Shown here piece after piece: positions 1 to 7,767 of a DNA stretch of 61,574 bases (position 1 is the stretch's first letter; each line of letters starts with the position of its first letter). Location: contig JAFTLT010000014.1 of the NCBI GenBank assembly GCA_017452785.1, positions 1-61,574 of the forward strand. Reading direction: 5' to 3'. Position numbers and translations under genes: made by a program. This stretch comes from Clostridia bacterium. Its GTDB lineage: Bacteria; Bacillota; Clostridia; Oscillospirales; Acutalibacteraceae. The notes beneath the pieces were generated by a model that did not search any database, was not told the DNA's origin, and was given only the letters and a program-made list of their open reading frames with translations.

Positions 1-150
1 ATAGCGCTTAAAGAAGCAAATGAAACATATTATTGGTTAAGGCTTTTACACAGTACAGATTATCTGACTGATAAGGAGTTTAAAAGTATGGAAAAAGACA
101 ATAAAGAAATTATTGCAATTTTAGTTTCTATATGTAAAAAACAAACGTAA
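1..150 (+). CDS. Four-helix-bundle protein, C-terminal 49 residues (5' end outside window)
   Basis: Frame 1 is open from the first base and stops with TAA at 148-150. The visible tail reads EANETYYWLRLLHSTDYL, then a charged helix ending in SICKKQT. This pattern (E-A-x-E-T-x-Y-W-L-x-L-L followed by a final helix with a Lys-rich end) is typical of the S23/IVS-type four helix bundle family, small proteins encoded in rRNA intervening sequences and also found alone in many bacterial genomes. Their cellular role is poorly defined. The start codon and N-terminal half are missing because the window begins inside the gene. Assignment rests on the family-like pattern in one helix pair only. Confidence 0.6.
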   Translation: MALKEANETYYWLRLLHSTDYLTDKEFKSMEKDNKEIIAILVSICKKQT

Positions 151-384
151 ATTAAGAGCAAAACGGCTTGCGGTGAAGCGGCACTTAAAATATAAAAAAG
201 TAAAATTTTGCAGGGTGTAAAATCCAAAAAGCAGAAACTGACGGTTACATTCGTTTTGCCTTTTGCGTTTTGCACTTTGCACTTAAATAATTTTTTTTGC
301 TCAAAAACGCTAATGTTTACAAATTGTTCACAAAAACCGCCGAAAACGCCTCAAAAAGTTACGCTTTTGTTACGCTCGGTTTGA

Positions 385-432
385 TATAATGCACTCGTAG
401 ACCAAAATAAATTCCCGAAAGGAGACAAAACA
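385..432 (+). promoter_or_regulatory. Extended -10 promoter and RBS for the 433 gene
   Basis: TGATATAAT gives an extended -10 element with TATAAT at 385-390. No good -35 is seen at the right spacing. An AGGAG ribosome site precedes the ATG at 433. The segment ATTCCCGAAAGGAG recurs almost unchanged in front of the paralogue at 2290, so the duplication included the leader. The rest of 151-384 is AT-rich with no gene that I can support. Confidence 0.55.
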
Positions 433-1716
433 ATGAAAAAATTATTATCAATCATCCTCGCAGTCCTAATGATTGCAACAACAATTCCCTTTGCATTTGC
501 GGCAGGTGACGGTGTACCCCTGACCATTGATGTTACGGATGTCGTCCGGGTGTATATCGGCAGTGAATACGACTATTACGACGAAGACGGCTATATTCTT
601 ACAGGCTCATCAGAAAGCGCAATAGTAAATGTTGAGGAATCCTGTGATTTAACATTAAAGGATGTTACTCTTGCTCAACTGCGCTTTTCCTATGCCCCTG
701 ACGGTTCTGTTATGAATATAACCCTTGAAGGAACAAACGAAGTTACCTATTATCTAATGCTTTCATCAGAACACTTGATTTTTGAGGGAAGCGACAATGC
801 TACATTTAAAGCTCCTTATTTAAACACCAGCGGAAATGACGGTACTGTTACAGTTAATGGCGGTAATATAGTTCTCGAAATGGTTACAGACAATAATGTA
901 CCCACCATAGGCTGTGCTGATTTTATAATCAACGGCGGCACGGTAACAGCTTCAAATAATAATTTTTATACAATCGAAGGACCGGTTAAGCTTAACGGCG
1001 GTACACTCAATGTTATCAGCACTTCTGAAAGCCTTGAAGCGATAGCAGGTGACATTACAATGAACAAGGGTGCCTTGCTTACAGTAAGCGGCACACACGG
1101 ACTTATCAGAAAATTTTATAACAATTTAATGGCAGATGGACTTGCTGAAAGCGATTCATTCTTTGTAAGATACGACACAGAAAGCGAATTTGTGCCTGTT
1201 TCTGACATTAAAGCAGCCCTTGACGGCAAAACTTATGCAGAAATTAAAATTGACGCACATGAGCATGATTATTCCGTAGGCGGCATATGTATCTGCGGTT
1301 GCCCGTGTCCTCATACTGAAACAGTAGGCCATCTTTGTGCTGTGTGCGGTGAAGCAGTAAGCAAGTGTGCAGATGAAGATAGGAACCACAAGTGTTATAT
1401 CTGCGACGAGACCTTAAGCGAATGTACAGATGGAGACAAGAACCACAAGTGTGACCTTTGCGGTGAAACAGTAAGTGAATGTGCAGACGAGGACACAAAT
1501 CACAAGTGTGACTACTGCGGTGAAACCGTAAGCGAATGTACGGATGAAAACAGGGACTACAAGTGTGACTACGGCTGCGGATATGAATTCGAGAACAACT
1601 GTGACCACCTTTGCCACAAGACAGGCTTTATGGGCTTCATCTGGAAGATAGTTCAGCTTATAAGTAAGCTTTTCAAACTCAATCCCTTCTGCGATTGCGG
1701 TGCGGCTCATTATTGA
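433..1716 (+). CDS. Secreted beta-helix-like protein with Cys-rich tandem repeats and CDHLCH...CDCG C-terminal module
   Basis: A 427-residue exported protein of unknown function. Residues 1-23 are a signal peptide ending in FAFAA. Residues ~25-270 carry Gly/Asn-rich strand repeats (NGGNIVLE, NGGTVTAS, NGGTLNVIS) like a right-handed beta-helix or carbohydrate-binding fold. Residues ~285-385 hold about five ~20-residue repeats of the form HKCDxCGETVSECxDExxN, whose CxxC pairs could bind metal or form disulfides. The last ~38 residues are CDHLCH, an amphipathic aromatic helix, and a terminal CDCG-A-A-H-Y. The same signal peptide and same C-terminal module occur in the protein at 2290, so the two are paralogues with different middles. 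A surface location is inferred from the signal peptide. No catalytic motif is seen. Confidence 0.8.
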   Translation: MKKLLSIILAVLMIATTIPFAFAAGDGVPLTIDVTDVVRVYIGSEYDYYDEDGYILTGSSESAIVNVEESCDLTLKDVTLAQLRFSYAPDGSVMNITLEGTNEVTYYLMLSSEHLIFEGSDNATFKAPYLNTSGNDGTVTVNGGNIVLEMVTDNNVPTIGCADFIINGGTVTASNNNFYTIEGPVKLNGGTLNVISTSESLEAIAGDITMNKGALLTVSGTHGLIRKFYNNLMADGLAESDSFFVRYDTESEFVPVSDIKAALDGKTYAEIKIDAHEHDYSVGGICICGCPCPHTETVGHLCAVCGEAVSKCADEDRNHKCYICDETLSECTDGDKNHKCDLCGETVSECADEDTNHKCDYCGETVSECTDENRDYKCDYGCGYEFENNCDHLCHKTGFMGFIWKIVQLISKLFKLNPFCDCGAAHY

Positions 1717-1733
1717 TACAACTGAATAATTTA

Positions 1734-1757
1734 CCGCCGGGAAGAAATCCTCGGGTG
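1734..1757 (+). terminator. Weak hairpin after the 433 gene
   Basis: CCGCCGGGAAGAAATCCT followed by CGGGTGG forms a hairpin nearly identical to the one ending the paralogue at 4310-4336, but without a proper T run. It may be a decayed or read-through terminator, so the next gene could be cotranscribed. Confidence 0.4.
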
Positions 1758-1779
1758 GAATCTCAAAAGGAAAAAATAT

Positions 1780-2259
1780 ATGGAAAAATTAAAAAAGATA
1801 CTGTTGCCCGTGGGTGCCGTTATCTTCGTTGCGGTTATTGTTGTGATGATGTTCACATCAGACCTTGAACACATTGAAGATACCAACGGAGCTGACAACT
1901 ATTCCCTGCAGCAGATTACTGACAGCAATATTATAAACATGGATACAGGTGCCTTGAATTTAAAAATAACAGAGGACATCATTTCAAACACAGTTACTTA
2001 TTCATCGGATAAATTTACGGGTGTTGAGGAAATTTACGGAACAAATTTGGTTGGTAACCGATTTGAAATAACCGTGTATCATGCACAGGTCAATTCGGGT
2101 AACTTTAAAATAGTTTTGCTTGAGGATGACAAAATTGTTCATGAGTTCAAGCTTAACGAGCTGATGCAAACCTATGTGCTTGAAAATCCAAGCGGACACA
2201 TCGCCTTGAGAATAGCCGGTGAGAGTGCAGATTTCAAACTGGATTACTATGTTCTTTAA
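1780..2259 (+). CDS. Small membrane-anchored protein of unknown function
   Basis: A 159-residue protein preceded by AAAAGGA. Residues ~6-26 form one hydrophobic segment (ILLPVGAVIFVAVIVVMMF), and the rest is a soluble, mostly beta-strand domain that would lie outside the cell. No Cys lipobox and no recognisable catalytic motif are present. It sits between two paralogous secreted Cys-rich proteins, 60 bases after one and 30 bases before the other, so the three are probably one transcription unit. I do not recognise the family; a role linked to the flanking surface proteins is only inferred from position. Confidence 0.7.
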   Translation: MEKLKKILLPVGAVIFVAVIVVMMFTSDLEHIEDTNGADNYSLQQITDSNIINMDTGALNLKITEDIISNTVTYSSDKFTGVEEIYGTNLVGNRFEITVYHAQVNSGNFKIVLLEDDKIVHEFKLNELMQTYVLENPSGHIALRIAGESADFKLDYYVL

Positions 2260-2289
2260 TAAACAAAATTCCCGAAAGGAGAAATCACA

Positions 2290-4287
2290 ATGAAAAAATT
2301 ATTATCAATCATTCTTGCAGTCCTAATGATTGCAACATCAATTCCCTTTGCATTTGCGGCGGAATCGGATAGCACAAAAACCACACTTGATGTTTCAAAG
2401 GGTAACATAGTCATCGCTGATACTTATGTAACTCAAAACGGAGAACATGTTGAACTTGATCCCGACGGCTATATCATTACAGGCAAAAGCGAAAATGTAG
2501 ATACTGTTCTGGAGTTTATAAATGAATCTTCGAATACGGTAACTTTCAATGTTGTTTTTGATAATCTGTACATTCAAGCCGCTGCTTATTGTACAGCACT
2601 CAGAATAAAAGGCGAAGGCCCCATAATTTTAAATATTGAACTTGTAGGAACAAATAATATAAAGAAGGGAAGTCACGCTGCGTTTTCCAATCAGGGAAAT
2701 TCAACCCTTGTTGTTAATTTATCAACAGGCTCTGATTCTTCAAATACTTTTCAGAGCAGCGGCAGGTTTTATGATAAAGATAATACAATTGTCTATTTAG
2801 ACGGAAAAGAAATGGATTCGTATGGTCACGTTCACTCAGGCGGCACACAGGCCTGCGGAGGCTATGTATGTGAGGATTGTGGCAATTGGTACGGCGAAGG
2901 TACCGGTGAGCATACAGGCGGCACACAGACCTGTAAGGGCTACATGTGCGAAACCTGCTATAATTGGTACGGCGAGGCTGATGAAACCAAGCATGGTTGG
3001 TATTATGGCTATTGCGAATATTGCAAATCGGAATATCCTGAAGACAGCGAATGTACACATAATTGGGGCAGTAACGGAGAATGCAAAATTTGTGGTGTCG
3101 AATGTGAACATCCTTCTTTTGAAAACGGCTCTTGCACAGTCTGCACATATGCTAATTTTCCTTTTTCACTCACAACGGGCGAAACCGTTACCTATCACAA
3201 TTCATTTGCCGATGCAGTAGATAAGGCTGAAAACGGAAGCACAATAAAGCTGTTAAAAGATCATTTTGATTATGAAATCGTAGACATAGAGAAGGAAATT
3301 ACCCTTGATCTTAACGGTCATAAGTGGAACCAGCCTTCATCGGGAAAGCATTCCGTAAGAGCAAATGTAAAATTTACCGATTCAGTCGGCGGCGGTTATT
3401 GTTATTACGGTTTAGATCTCTACAGTAAATGTACTTTTTCCGGCGGCGGATACAGAAATATCTCGATAGATTTTGAAACAGAAGATACTCTTGACGATTA
3501 CCTTGCAGATGGTTGCAATTATTATGACTATGAGTCCGGCGAGCTTCTTGATCTCTCAGAAGAGACTTTTTATGAGGGAATAAAAATCGTCAGCACTCAC
3601 ACCCACACAGGCGGTACAGCTACCTGCACCGAAAAGGCTGTTTGCAATGGTTGCGGCGAAAGCTACGGTGAGGTTGATAAAGATAACCACGATACAGTTG
3701 ATGTACCCGCAAAAGCAAAGACCTGTACAGAAGCCGGTTGGGATGCTTATGAATACTGTAAGGATTGTACCTACACAACAAAGGTAGAAATTCCTGCAAG
3801 CGGTCACACAGAAGAAACCGTAAAGGGTTACGCTGCAACCTGTACCGAAACAGGTCTCTCAGACGGCGTCAAGTGTTCAGAATGCGGTGATACTCTCACA
3901 GAACAGGTAGAAATCCCTGCAAGCGGTCACACAAAAGAAACCGTAAAGGGTTATGATGCAACCTGTACCGAAACAGGTCTCTCAGACGGTGTTAAGTGTT
4001 CAGCTTGCGGTGATACTCTCACAGAACAGACAGTGATTTCTGCCAAGGGTCACGCTGATGCGAACGGCGACGGTGTTTGCGACAACGGCGGCGAAGCAAT
4101 TGAAAAACAGGAACCCGATACACCTGACGAGCCCTCTGATGAGCCGACAGATGATACAACCAACGACTGTGACCACCTTTGCCACAGCACAAGCAAATTT
4201 GTTCAGTTCTTTTGGAAAATAATCAGTTTCTTACAGAAACTCTTTGGTATTCAGCAGTATTGTGATTGCGGAATTACCCATTGGTAA
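2290..4287 (+). CDS. Large secreted Cys-rich repeat protein with CDHLCH...CDCG C-terminal module
   Basis: A 665-residue exported protein. The signal peptide (residues 1-23) is nearly identical, in DNA as well as protein, to that of the 433 gene. The middle contains two HxGGTQxCxGYxCExC units (~175-225), further CxxC/CxH segments (~240-290), and a beta-rich stretch. Residues ~435-590 are repeats of the type GHTEETVKGYxATCTETGL followed by SDGVKCSxCGDTL; two of them are almost identical 123-bp tandem copies. An acidic Pro/Asp/Thr linker (~600-625) leads to the C-terminal module: CDHLCH, an aromatic amphipathic helix (FFWKIISFLQKLF) and terminal CDCG-I-T-H-W. Probably cell-surface or secreted; function unknown. 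Confidence 0.8.
   Translation: MKKLLSIILAVLMIATSIPFAFAAESDSTKTTLDVSKGNIVIADTYVTQNGEHVELDPDGYIITGKSENVDTVLEFINESSNTVTFNVVFDNLYIQAAAYCTALRIKGEGPIILNIELVGTNNIKKGSHAAFSNQGNSTLVVNLSTGSDSSNTFQSSGRFYDKDNTIVYLDGKEMDSYGHVHSGGTQACGGYVCEDCGNWYGEGTGEHTGGTQTCKGYMCETCYNWYGEADETKHGWYYGYCEYCKSEYPEDSECTHNWGSNGECKICGVECEHPSFENGSCTVCTYANFPFSLTTGETVTYHNSFADAVDKAENGSTIKLLKDHFDYEIVDIEKEITLDLNGHKWNQPSSGKHSVRANVKFTDSVGGGYCYYGLDLYSKCTFSGGGYRNISIDFETEDTLDDYLADGCNYYDYESGELLDLSEETFYEGIKIVSTHTHTGGTATCTEKAVCNGCGESYGEVDKDNHDTVDVPAKAKTCTEAGWDAYEYCKDCTYTTKVEIPASGHTEETVKGYAATCTETGLSDGVKCSECGDTLTEQVEIPASGHTKETVKGYDATCTETGLSDGVKCSACGDTLTEQTVISAKGHADANGDGVCDNGGEAIEKQEPDTPDEPSDEPTDDTTNDCDHLCHSTSKFVQFFWKIISFLQKLFGIQQYCDCGITHW
3784..4029 (+). 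repeat. Two tandem 123-bp repeats inside the secreted protein gene
   Basis: Copies at 3784-3906 and 3907-4029 begin GTAGAAATTCCTGCAAGCGG or the same with one change. They differ at a handful of positions, so the duplication is recent. Each encodes one 41-residue Cys-containing unit. Confidence 0.85.
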
Positions 4288-4309
4288 ACTAAAACCGAAT
4301 AAATAATTT

Positions 4310-4340
4310 ACCGCCGGGGAGTAAATCCTCGGCGGTTTCT
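4310..4340 (+). terminator. Terminator after the secreted protein gene
   Basis: ACCGCCGGGGA pairs with TCCTCGGCGGT across a 5-base loop, followed by a modest T-rich stretch. It ends the 433-4287 gene group. Confidence 0.7.
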
Positions 4341-4414
4341 GTTATATATCATTACTTTTCTTTCTGTTCGGAAAACACTTTTGATGTCCAAAAAACCACT
4401 TAATTTTTCACCTA

Positions 4415-4448
4415 TGGTGTCGGCAAAAACCGACACCACAAACTTTTT
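4415..4448. terminator. Perfect 9-bp hairpin with T-rich tail
   Basis: TGGTGTCGG (4415-4423) and CCGACACCA (4430-4438) pair perfectly around CAAAAA, followed by a T-rich stretch. It lies just before the degraded gene at 4442, with no intact gene directly upstream on the + strand. It may be a terminator left from a lost gene. Confidence 0.5.
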
Positions 4449-4774
4449 CTTCAAAAAGCTTTCTTGACCTTGCAAAAACTGCGGTGAGAAAATGCTTTGA
4501 GCTTCAAAATCAGCTTAACAGTATAAAGCTATGGGGCAAAGCTGATAAGCTCGATACAGGGCAAATATTGGCTCAAAATCGCACTCTTTTGTTACAGAAT
4601 GAAAAGCTTAACAGAGAGATTCAAAACTATAGATTGCTTCGTAAAGTTTTCGGTGTGATGAGCAGATTGATGAGCTTGTAGTAAAAGCAAAAGAAACCGA
4701 AAGAGCTACCCGTCAGGCTCGTTACAGAAAACCAAAACAGATTATTAACAGAGCCGATGGACAGCGAATTAAAT
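4442..4774 (+). pseudogene. Frameshifted remnant of a coiled-coil protein, possibly the end of a mobilisation gene
   Basis: One frame encodes FLDLAKTAVRKCFELQNQLN and continues as a Gln/Asn/Leu-rich coiled-coil to ~4655. It then breaks into a frame ending at 4681. Shifting frame at ~4657 restores an open, similar-looking charged helix (DEQIDELVVKAKETERATRQ) that runs to a natural TGA at 4772-4774. There is no convincing start codon or ribosome site. The best reading is the 3' end of a longer gene inactivated by truncation and a frameshift. Its position just upstream of a serine recombinase suggests an element-encoded relaxase-type or accessory gene, but I cannot assign the family. Confidence 0.5.
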
Positions 4775-4845
4775 GATTTAACATGGTAAATGTTGTAAAT
4801 AATAAAAATGAAATAATGTAAGGAAAGGCAGGTAAATTTTTCTTA

Positions 4846-5094
4846 ATGGAAATGGAAGTCTCCGAAAAAGACCGCATTGTCTACTATTGGTTAACTAACG
4901 AAGAAAAAGAAGATGCAGAATTCCGACAGTCGCTCAAGCCTCAGTACGGTGAGTGGAGCAGAAAGGGCTATAAGGTCTGTGTTTTCCTTTCCGGTAAGGG
5001 TAATCTCGTGGAATTAACAAAAGAGTTATTGGTTCACAATAAACATGTTATTGCTAAGAGAAATGTCAGACAAGCGATGGAGAGAGAAAGATAA
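4846..5094 (+). CDS. Small element-encoded protein of unknown function (82 aa)
   Basis: Begins MEMEVSEKDRIVYYWLTNEE and ends in a basic Arg-rich tail. AAGGAAAGG lies ~20 bases upstream, a little far for a ribosome site. No transmembrane segment and no recognised domain. The protein mixes an acidic N-terminus with a C-terminal KxVIAKRNVRQAMERE helix. It lies between the degraded coiled-coil gene and the recombinase, so it is probably part of the same mobile element. An accessory or excision-type role would be speculation. Confidence 0.6.
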   Translation: MEMEVSEKDRIVYYWLTNEEKEDAEFRQSLKPQYGEWSRKGYKVCVFLSGKGNLVELTKELLVHNKHVIAKRNVRQAMERER

Positions 5095-5180
5095 TTCTCG
5101 CTCCGAAGGCAGAATTTATTTCTGCCGGATACATAGACTTCCAATAATTATGTAAATATTATTTTAGGACAAAGGTTGAA

Positions 5181-5242
5181 ATGAACAACATTGTGTGTTA
5201 CAATGTTGTTCATAATGCCGAATAAAATAGAAAACAACATTG
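5181..5242. promoter_or_regulatory. 13-bp perfect inverted repeat plus third half-site before the recombinase
   Basis: ATGAACAACATTG (5181-5193) and CAATGTTGTTCAT (5201-5213) are perfect inverted copies separated by 7 bases. A third direct copy of AACAACATTG lies at 5233-5242, just before the recombinase ribosome site. The arrangement fits an operator for autoregulation or a binding site for an element-encoded factor; a role in recombination is possible but not shown. Confidence 0.6.
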
Positions 5243-5253
5243 GTGGTGATATA

Positions 5254-7470
5254 TTGAGCGTAAAAAGAATAGCGGCATATCTGAGAATTTCTGTTGATAC
5301 GGAAAAAGACAGAGATAACACCTCAATAGAAAATCAGCGACGGATTATCAAGGCATATATAAAGCAAACCTTTCCTGATGCAGAAGTTGATTATTATGAG
5401 GACCGTGACCGAAGCGGATATACCTTTGAGCAACGAGAAAACTATCAGTTAATGCGTCCTCGTCTGATGGACGGCTATTATGATATTCTTATGATTAAGG
5501 ATTTTTCACGTTTCTCCCGTCGTAACAGCAGAGGACTTGTTGAGCTTGAGGATTTGCGTGATGCAGGTGTTCGTATTATATCTGTAAGTGACGGTATCGA
5601 CTATCCGACTTATGACGATTGGAATAATATTCAGGTAAGATTTCTTCTCAATGAAATGCCTGTTACTGATGCTTCAAAAAAGGTAAAACGAGTTGTTGAG
5701 ATTCGTCAGAACAGCGGTAATTGGATTTGTGCAGTACCGTATGGTTACTATATTGTTGATAGCAAGAATATGGTTTTTGAAGTAGATGAAAGTGCTGCTG
5801 AGGTGGTCAGAAAAATTTTTGAGCTTTATAATGACGGTTGGGGTTATAAGAAAATTGCAAATTACCTTACCGAACAAAACATCCCTACTCCCCGTATGGT
5901 TGAAAAAGAACGAAAAGAGAAAGATGCTCAGCTTCGTAAAATCGAAAAAGAAATAAAAATCAAAGCGAGTAATGTGTGGGCAGTTCCGTCTATTAACGGT
6001 ATCTTAAGGAATGATTTTTATATCGGCACTCTGCGTCAAAGAAAATATACCCGTACCAAGATTAACGGTCCGGATAAAAAGCTTGACGAAGAAGAGAATA
6101 TTGTATTTGAAAATCACCATACGCCAATAGTTGAGGTTAAAGAGTTTATGAAAGCTCAGCAAAACCTTAAAACGAGAACTAAATCAAATTACAGAGGTGT
6201 CAAAAAATACGACACTACTTATTCGGGTTTTCTTTTCTGCGGAGATTGTAACAGTCCGATGTTTTCAATGAGCAGACCCGATTTAGCTCCTGCTTATGTT
6301 TGCGGCTCGTATCATAAGCGTGGATTAAGAGGTTGCACCTCTCATCATACACGTATTGATTTGCTTGATACACTTGTAAAAAAATACATTGAGCGTGTTA
6401 TGATGAACGCCGATGTAATGATTGCTGAGCTTGAAAAAGCAATTAAGGATGAGCCTGAAATGATGGAAAAATCTGCTGATACAGTTGCTAATCTTGAAGT
6501 TGAGTTGGCAAAAACAAGAGAAGAGCTTAAAGCAACTCAGAAACAGAAAATCCGGGAGCTTATGAAAAACCAAGGCTCTAACCGTGATATCATAGAAGAA
6601 ACCTACGAGGAAATAGAAGACGAGCTTCTTCAGAAAATTGAAGGTCTTGAAAAGCAGGTTGAAATGATTGTTGAAAAACGCAACACTGTCATTGAAGTTA
6701 ACCGTATTGCAAAGACAGCTCTTGACATTTTCCGTGATATTCTTGAAAAGCCAAACCTTGATAAAGGTGATTTAGGTTTAATTCTTGACAGAATCATAGT
6801 ACACGGAAGTGAAGAACCTTCTATTGATATTGAACTTAAGGCAGATATCAAAATGCTTCTTGAGGCAGGCACTCTTACCGATGAGCAGTTAAAGGAAGCA
6901 GGATACCGAGGTACAGTTGTAAATTTTGATTGGGACATCGGAAGTAACTTAAAAGCCACAATAGTCCAGAAGGCTAATCGCCAAAGGGACAAGGCTTTCG
7001 GTGTCAATGTTATATGTGGCGGCGACCCGTTGGAAATTTACACCGACACCGACGGTGAGGTAATCTTCAAGAAGTATTCCCCTATCGGTGAGCTTGGCCC
7101 CTATACAAAGCAGTATGTTGATGTCCTTGGAAGAACTACGGGAGTACCTGTGGTAATTTGTGACAGAGACCATGTTATTGCCGTGTCGGGTCTGCCGAAA
7201 AAGGATATGGTGGGCAAGCGTATTTCGCCCCTGCTTGAAAGCTATATGGAAAGAAGAAACACCTATGTTTTCGGTCAGGATAAGGATACCCTCATAGTCT
7301 CAGAGGATAGTCCCAAACCTATCAGCGTTATGACACCTATTATCGGCGGCGGTGATGTTATGGGGGCTGTGGTGCTGATGAGCACTGATAAAATGACAGC
7401 CCCCTCTCAGACCGATATCAAGCTCACTCAGGTTGCTGCAGGATTTTTGGGCAAACAGATGGAAGAGTAA
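5254..7470 (+). CDS. Large serine recombinase fused in frame to the C-terminal part of SpoVT
   Basis: Residues are counted from the TTG at 5254, chosen because it follows GGTGGTGAT and starts SVKRIAAYLR; an upstream in-frame ATG at 5191 would add 21 residues. Residues ~3-145 are the resolvase domain: catalytic Ser in YLRISVD, and KDFSRFSRR. Residues ~165-300 are the recombinase DNA-binding domain. Residues ~325-370 are a zinc ribbon (FCGDC...YVCGS...GCTSHH). Residues ~390-490 are a coiled coil. After residue ~588 the sequence changes to GDPLEIYTDTDGEVIFKKYS and a full GAF-type domain ending AAGFLGKQMEE, matching SpoVT from about its residue 31 to its end. The SpoVT part lacks the first strand-loop of the AbrB DNA-binding fold. 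The recombinase should catalyse site-specific integration/excision; the fused tail is probably host sequence captured at the attachment site. Confidence 0.9.
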   Translation: MSVKRIAAYLRISVDTEKDRDNTSIENQRRIIKAYIKQTFPDAEVDYYEDRDRSGYTFEQRENYQLMRPRLMDGYYDILMIKDFSRFSRRNSRGLVELEDLRDAGVRIISVSDGIDYPTYDDWNNIQVRFLLNEMPVTDASKKVKRVVEIRQNSGNWICAVPYGYYIVDSKNMVFEVDESAAEVVRKIFELYNDGWGYKKIANYLTEQNIPTPRMVEKERKEKDAQLRKIEKEIKIKASNVWAVPSINGILRNDFYIGTLRQRKYTRTKINGPDKKLDEEENIVFENHHTPIVEVKEFMKAQQNLKTRTKSNYRGVKKYDTTYSGFLFCGDCNSPMFSMSRPDLAPAYVCGSYHKRGLRGCTSHHTRIDLLDTLVKKYIERVMMNADVMIAELEKAIKDEPEMMEKSADTVANLEVELAKTREELKATQKQKIRELMKNQGSNRDIIEETYEEIEDELLQKIEGLEKQVEMIVEKRNTVIEVNRIAKTALDIFRDILEKPNLDKGDLGLILDRIIVHGSEEPSIDIELKADIKMLLEAGTLTDEQLKEAGYRGTVVNFDWDIGSNLKATIVQKANRQRDKAFGVNVICGGDPLEIYTDTDGEVIFKKYSPIGELGPYTKQYVDVLGRTTGVPVVICDRDHVIAVSGLPKKDMVGKRISPLLESYMERRNTYVFGQDKDTLIVSEDSPKPISVMTPIIGGGDVMGAVVLMSTDKMTAPSQTDIKLTQVAAGFLGKQMEE
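7018..7470 (+). pseudogene. spoVT: spoVT 3' portion, separated from its start by the element
   Basis: Encodes ~149 residues that align by eye with SpoVT residues ~31-178: the second half of the AbrB-like domain (GDPLEIYTDTDGEVIFKKYS), then the GAF domain with VVICDRDHVIAVSG and the conserved end GFLGKQMEE. SpoVT is a forespore transcription regulator and needs its N-terminal AbrB half to bind DNA, which is not present here. The piece can only be made as part of the recombinase fusion unless the element excises. Confidence 0.85.
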
Positions 7471-7586
7471 ATTTGAATGCAGAATGCAGAGTGCAGAGTG
7501 CAGAATTGCGGGTAATTTTTCACCGATAAGAAAAAGTTTATCCGCAAAGAGAGTAAAGATAAACTACCAACTTTTTCAATTATAAA

Positions 7587-7633
7587 CCTCATCCGTCACT
7601 TCGTAACACCTTCCCCTTTTAAAAGGGGAAGGC
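7587..7633 (-). repeat. CTTCCCC/GGATGAGG hairpin element, copy 1
   Basis: On the minus strand: CCTTCCCCTT pairs with AAGGGGAAGG, then GT, a short second hairpin, and GACGGATGAGG. The same architecture occurs at 31349-31394, 34829-34881 and 35378-35427. Confidence 0.7.
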
Positions 7634-7642
7634 AAAAAAACA

Positions 7643-7677
7643 GCAGGTCACTACCGTTTGGAAGTGACCTGCCTTTT
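7643..7677. terminator. Bidirectional terminator GCAGGTCACT...AGTGACCTGC
   Basis: A 10-bp perfect stem (7643-7652 with 7663-7672), T-rich on both sides when read on either strand. It can terminate the recombinase/spoVT transcript and the converging radical SAM gene. Closely related stems occur at 49083-49116 and 55215-55250. Confidence 0.8.
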
Positions 7678-7767
7678 ATTAAGATTGTTGAAGTTTCCGG
7701 TTTCTGAGCTTTCGCTCTGCGGATAGAAACTTTTGGTTAGTAAGAAGCAAAACTGCGACCACAATTC

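Larger units (their letters stand above)
4442..7020 (+). mobile_element. Right-hand part of a serine-recombinase element integrated in spoVT
   Basis: Contains the degraded coiled-coil gene, the 82-residue protein and the recombinase. The right boundary is placed near 7018-7026, where recombinase sequence gives way to SpoVT sequence at Gly-Gly-Asp-Pro. No AbrB-type N-terminal half of spoVT was found to the left, so the left boundary is unknown; the left coordinate is only the first element-like gene I can see. The secreted-protein genes at 433-4287 may or may not be cargo. Confidence 0.6.

Noticed and set aside
2822-3220. Alternative frames inside the Cys-rich secreted protein
   Set aside because: They sit inside a clear long gene with signal peptide, and lack start signals.
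1-7470. Complete mobile element with both ends in the window
   Set aside because: No spoVT N-terminal fragment or matching left junction is visible, so only the right end can be claimed.
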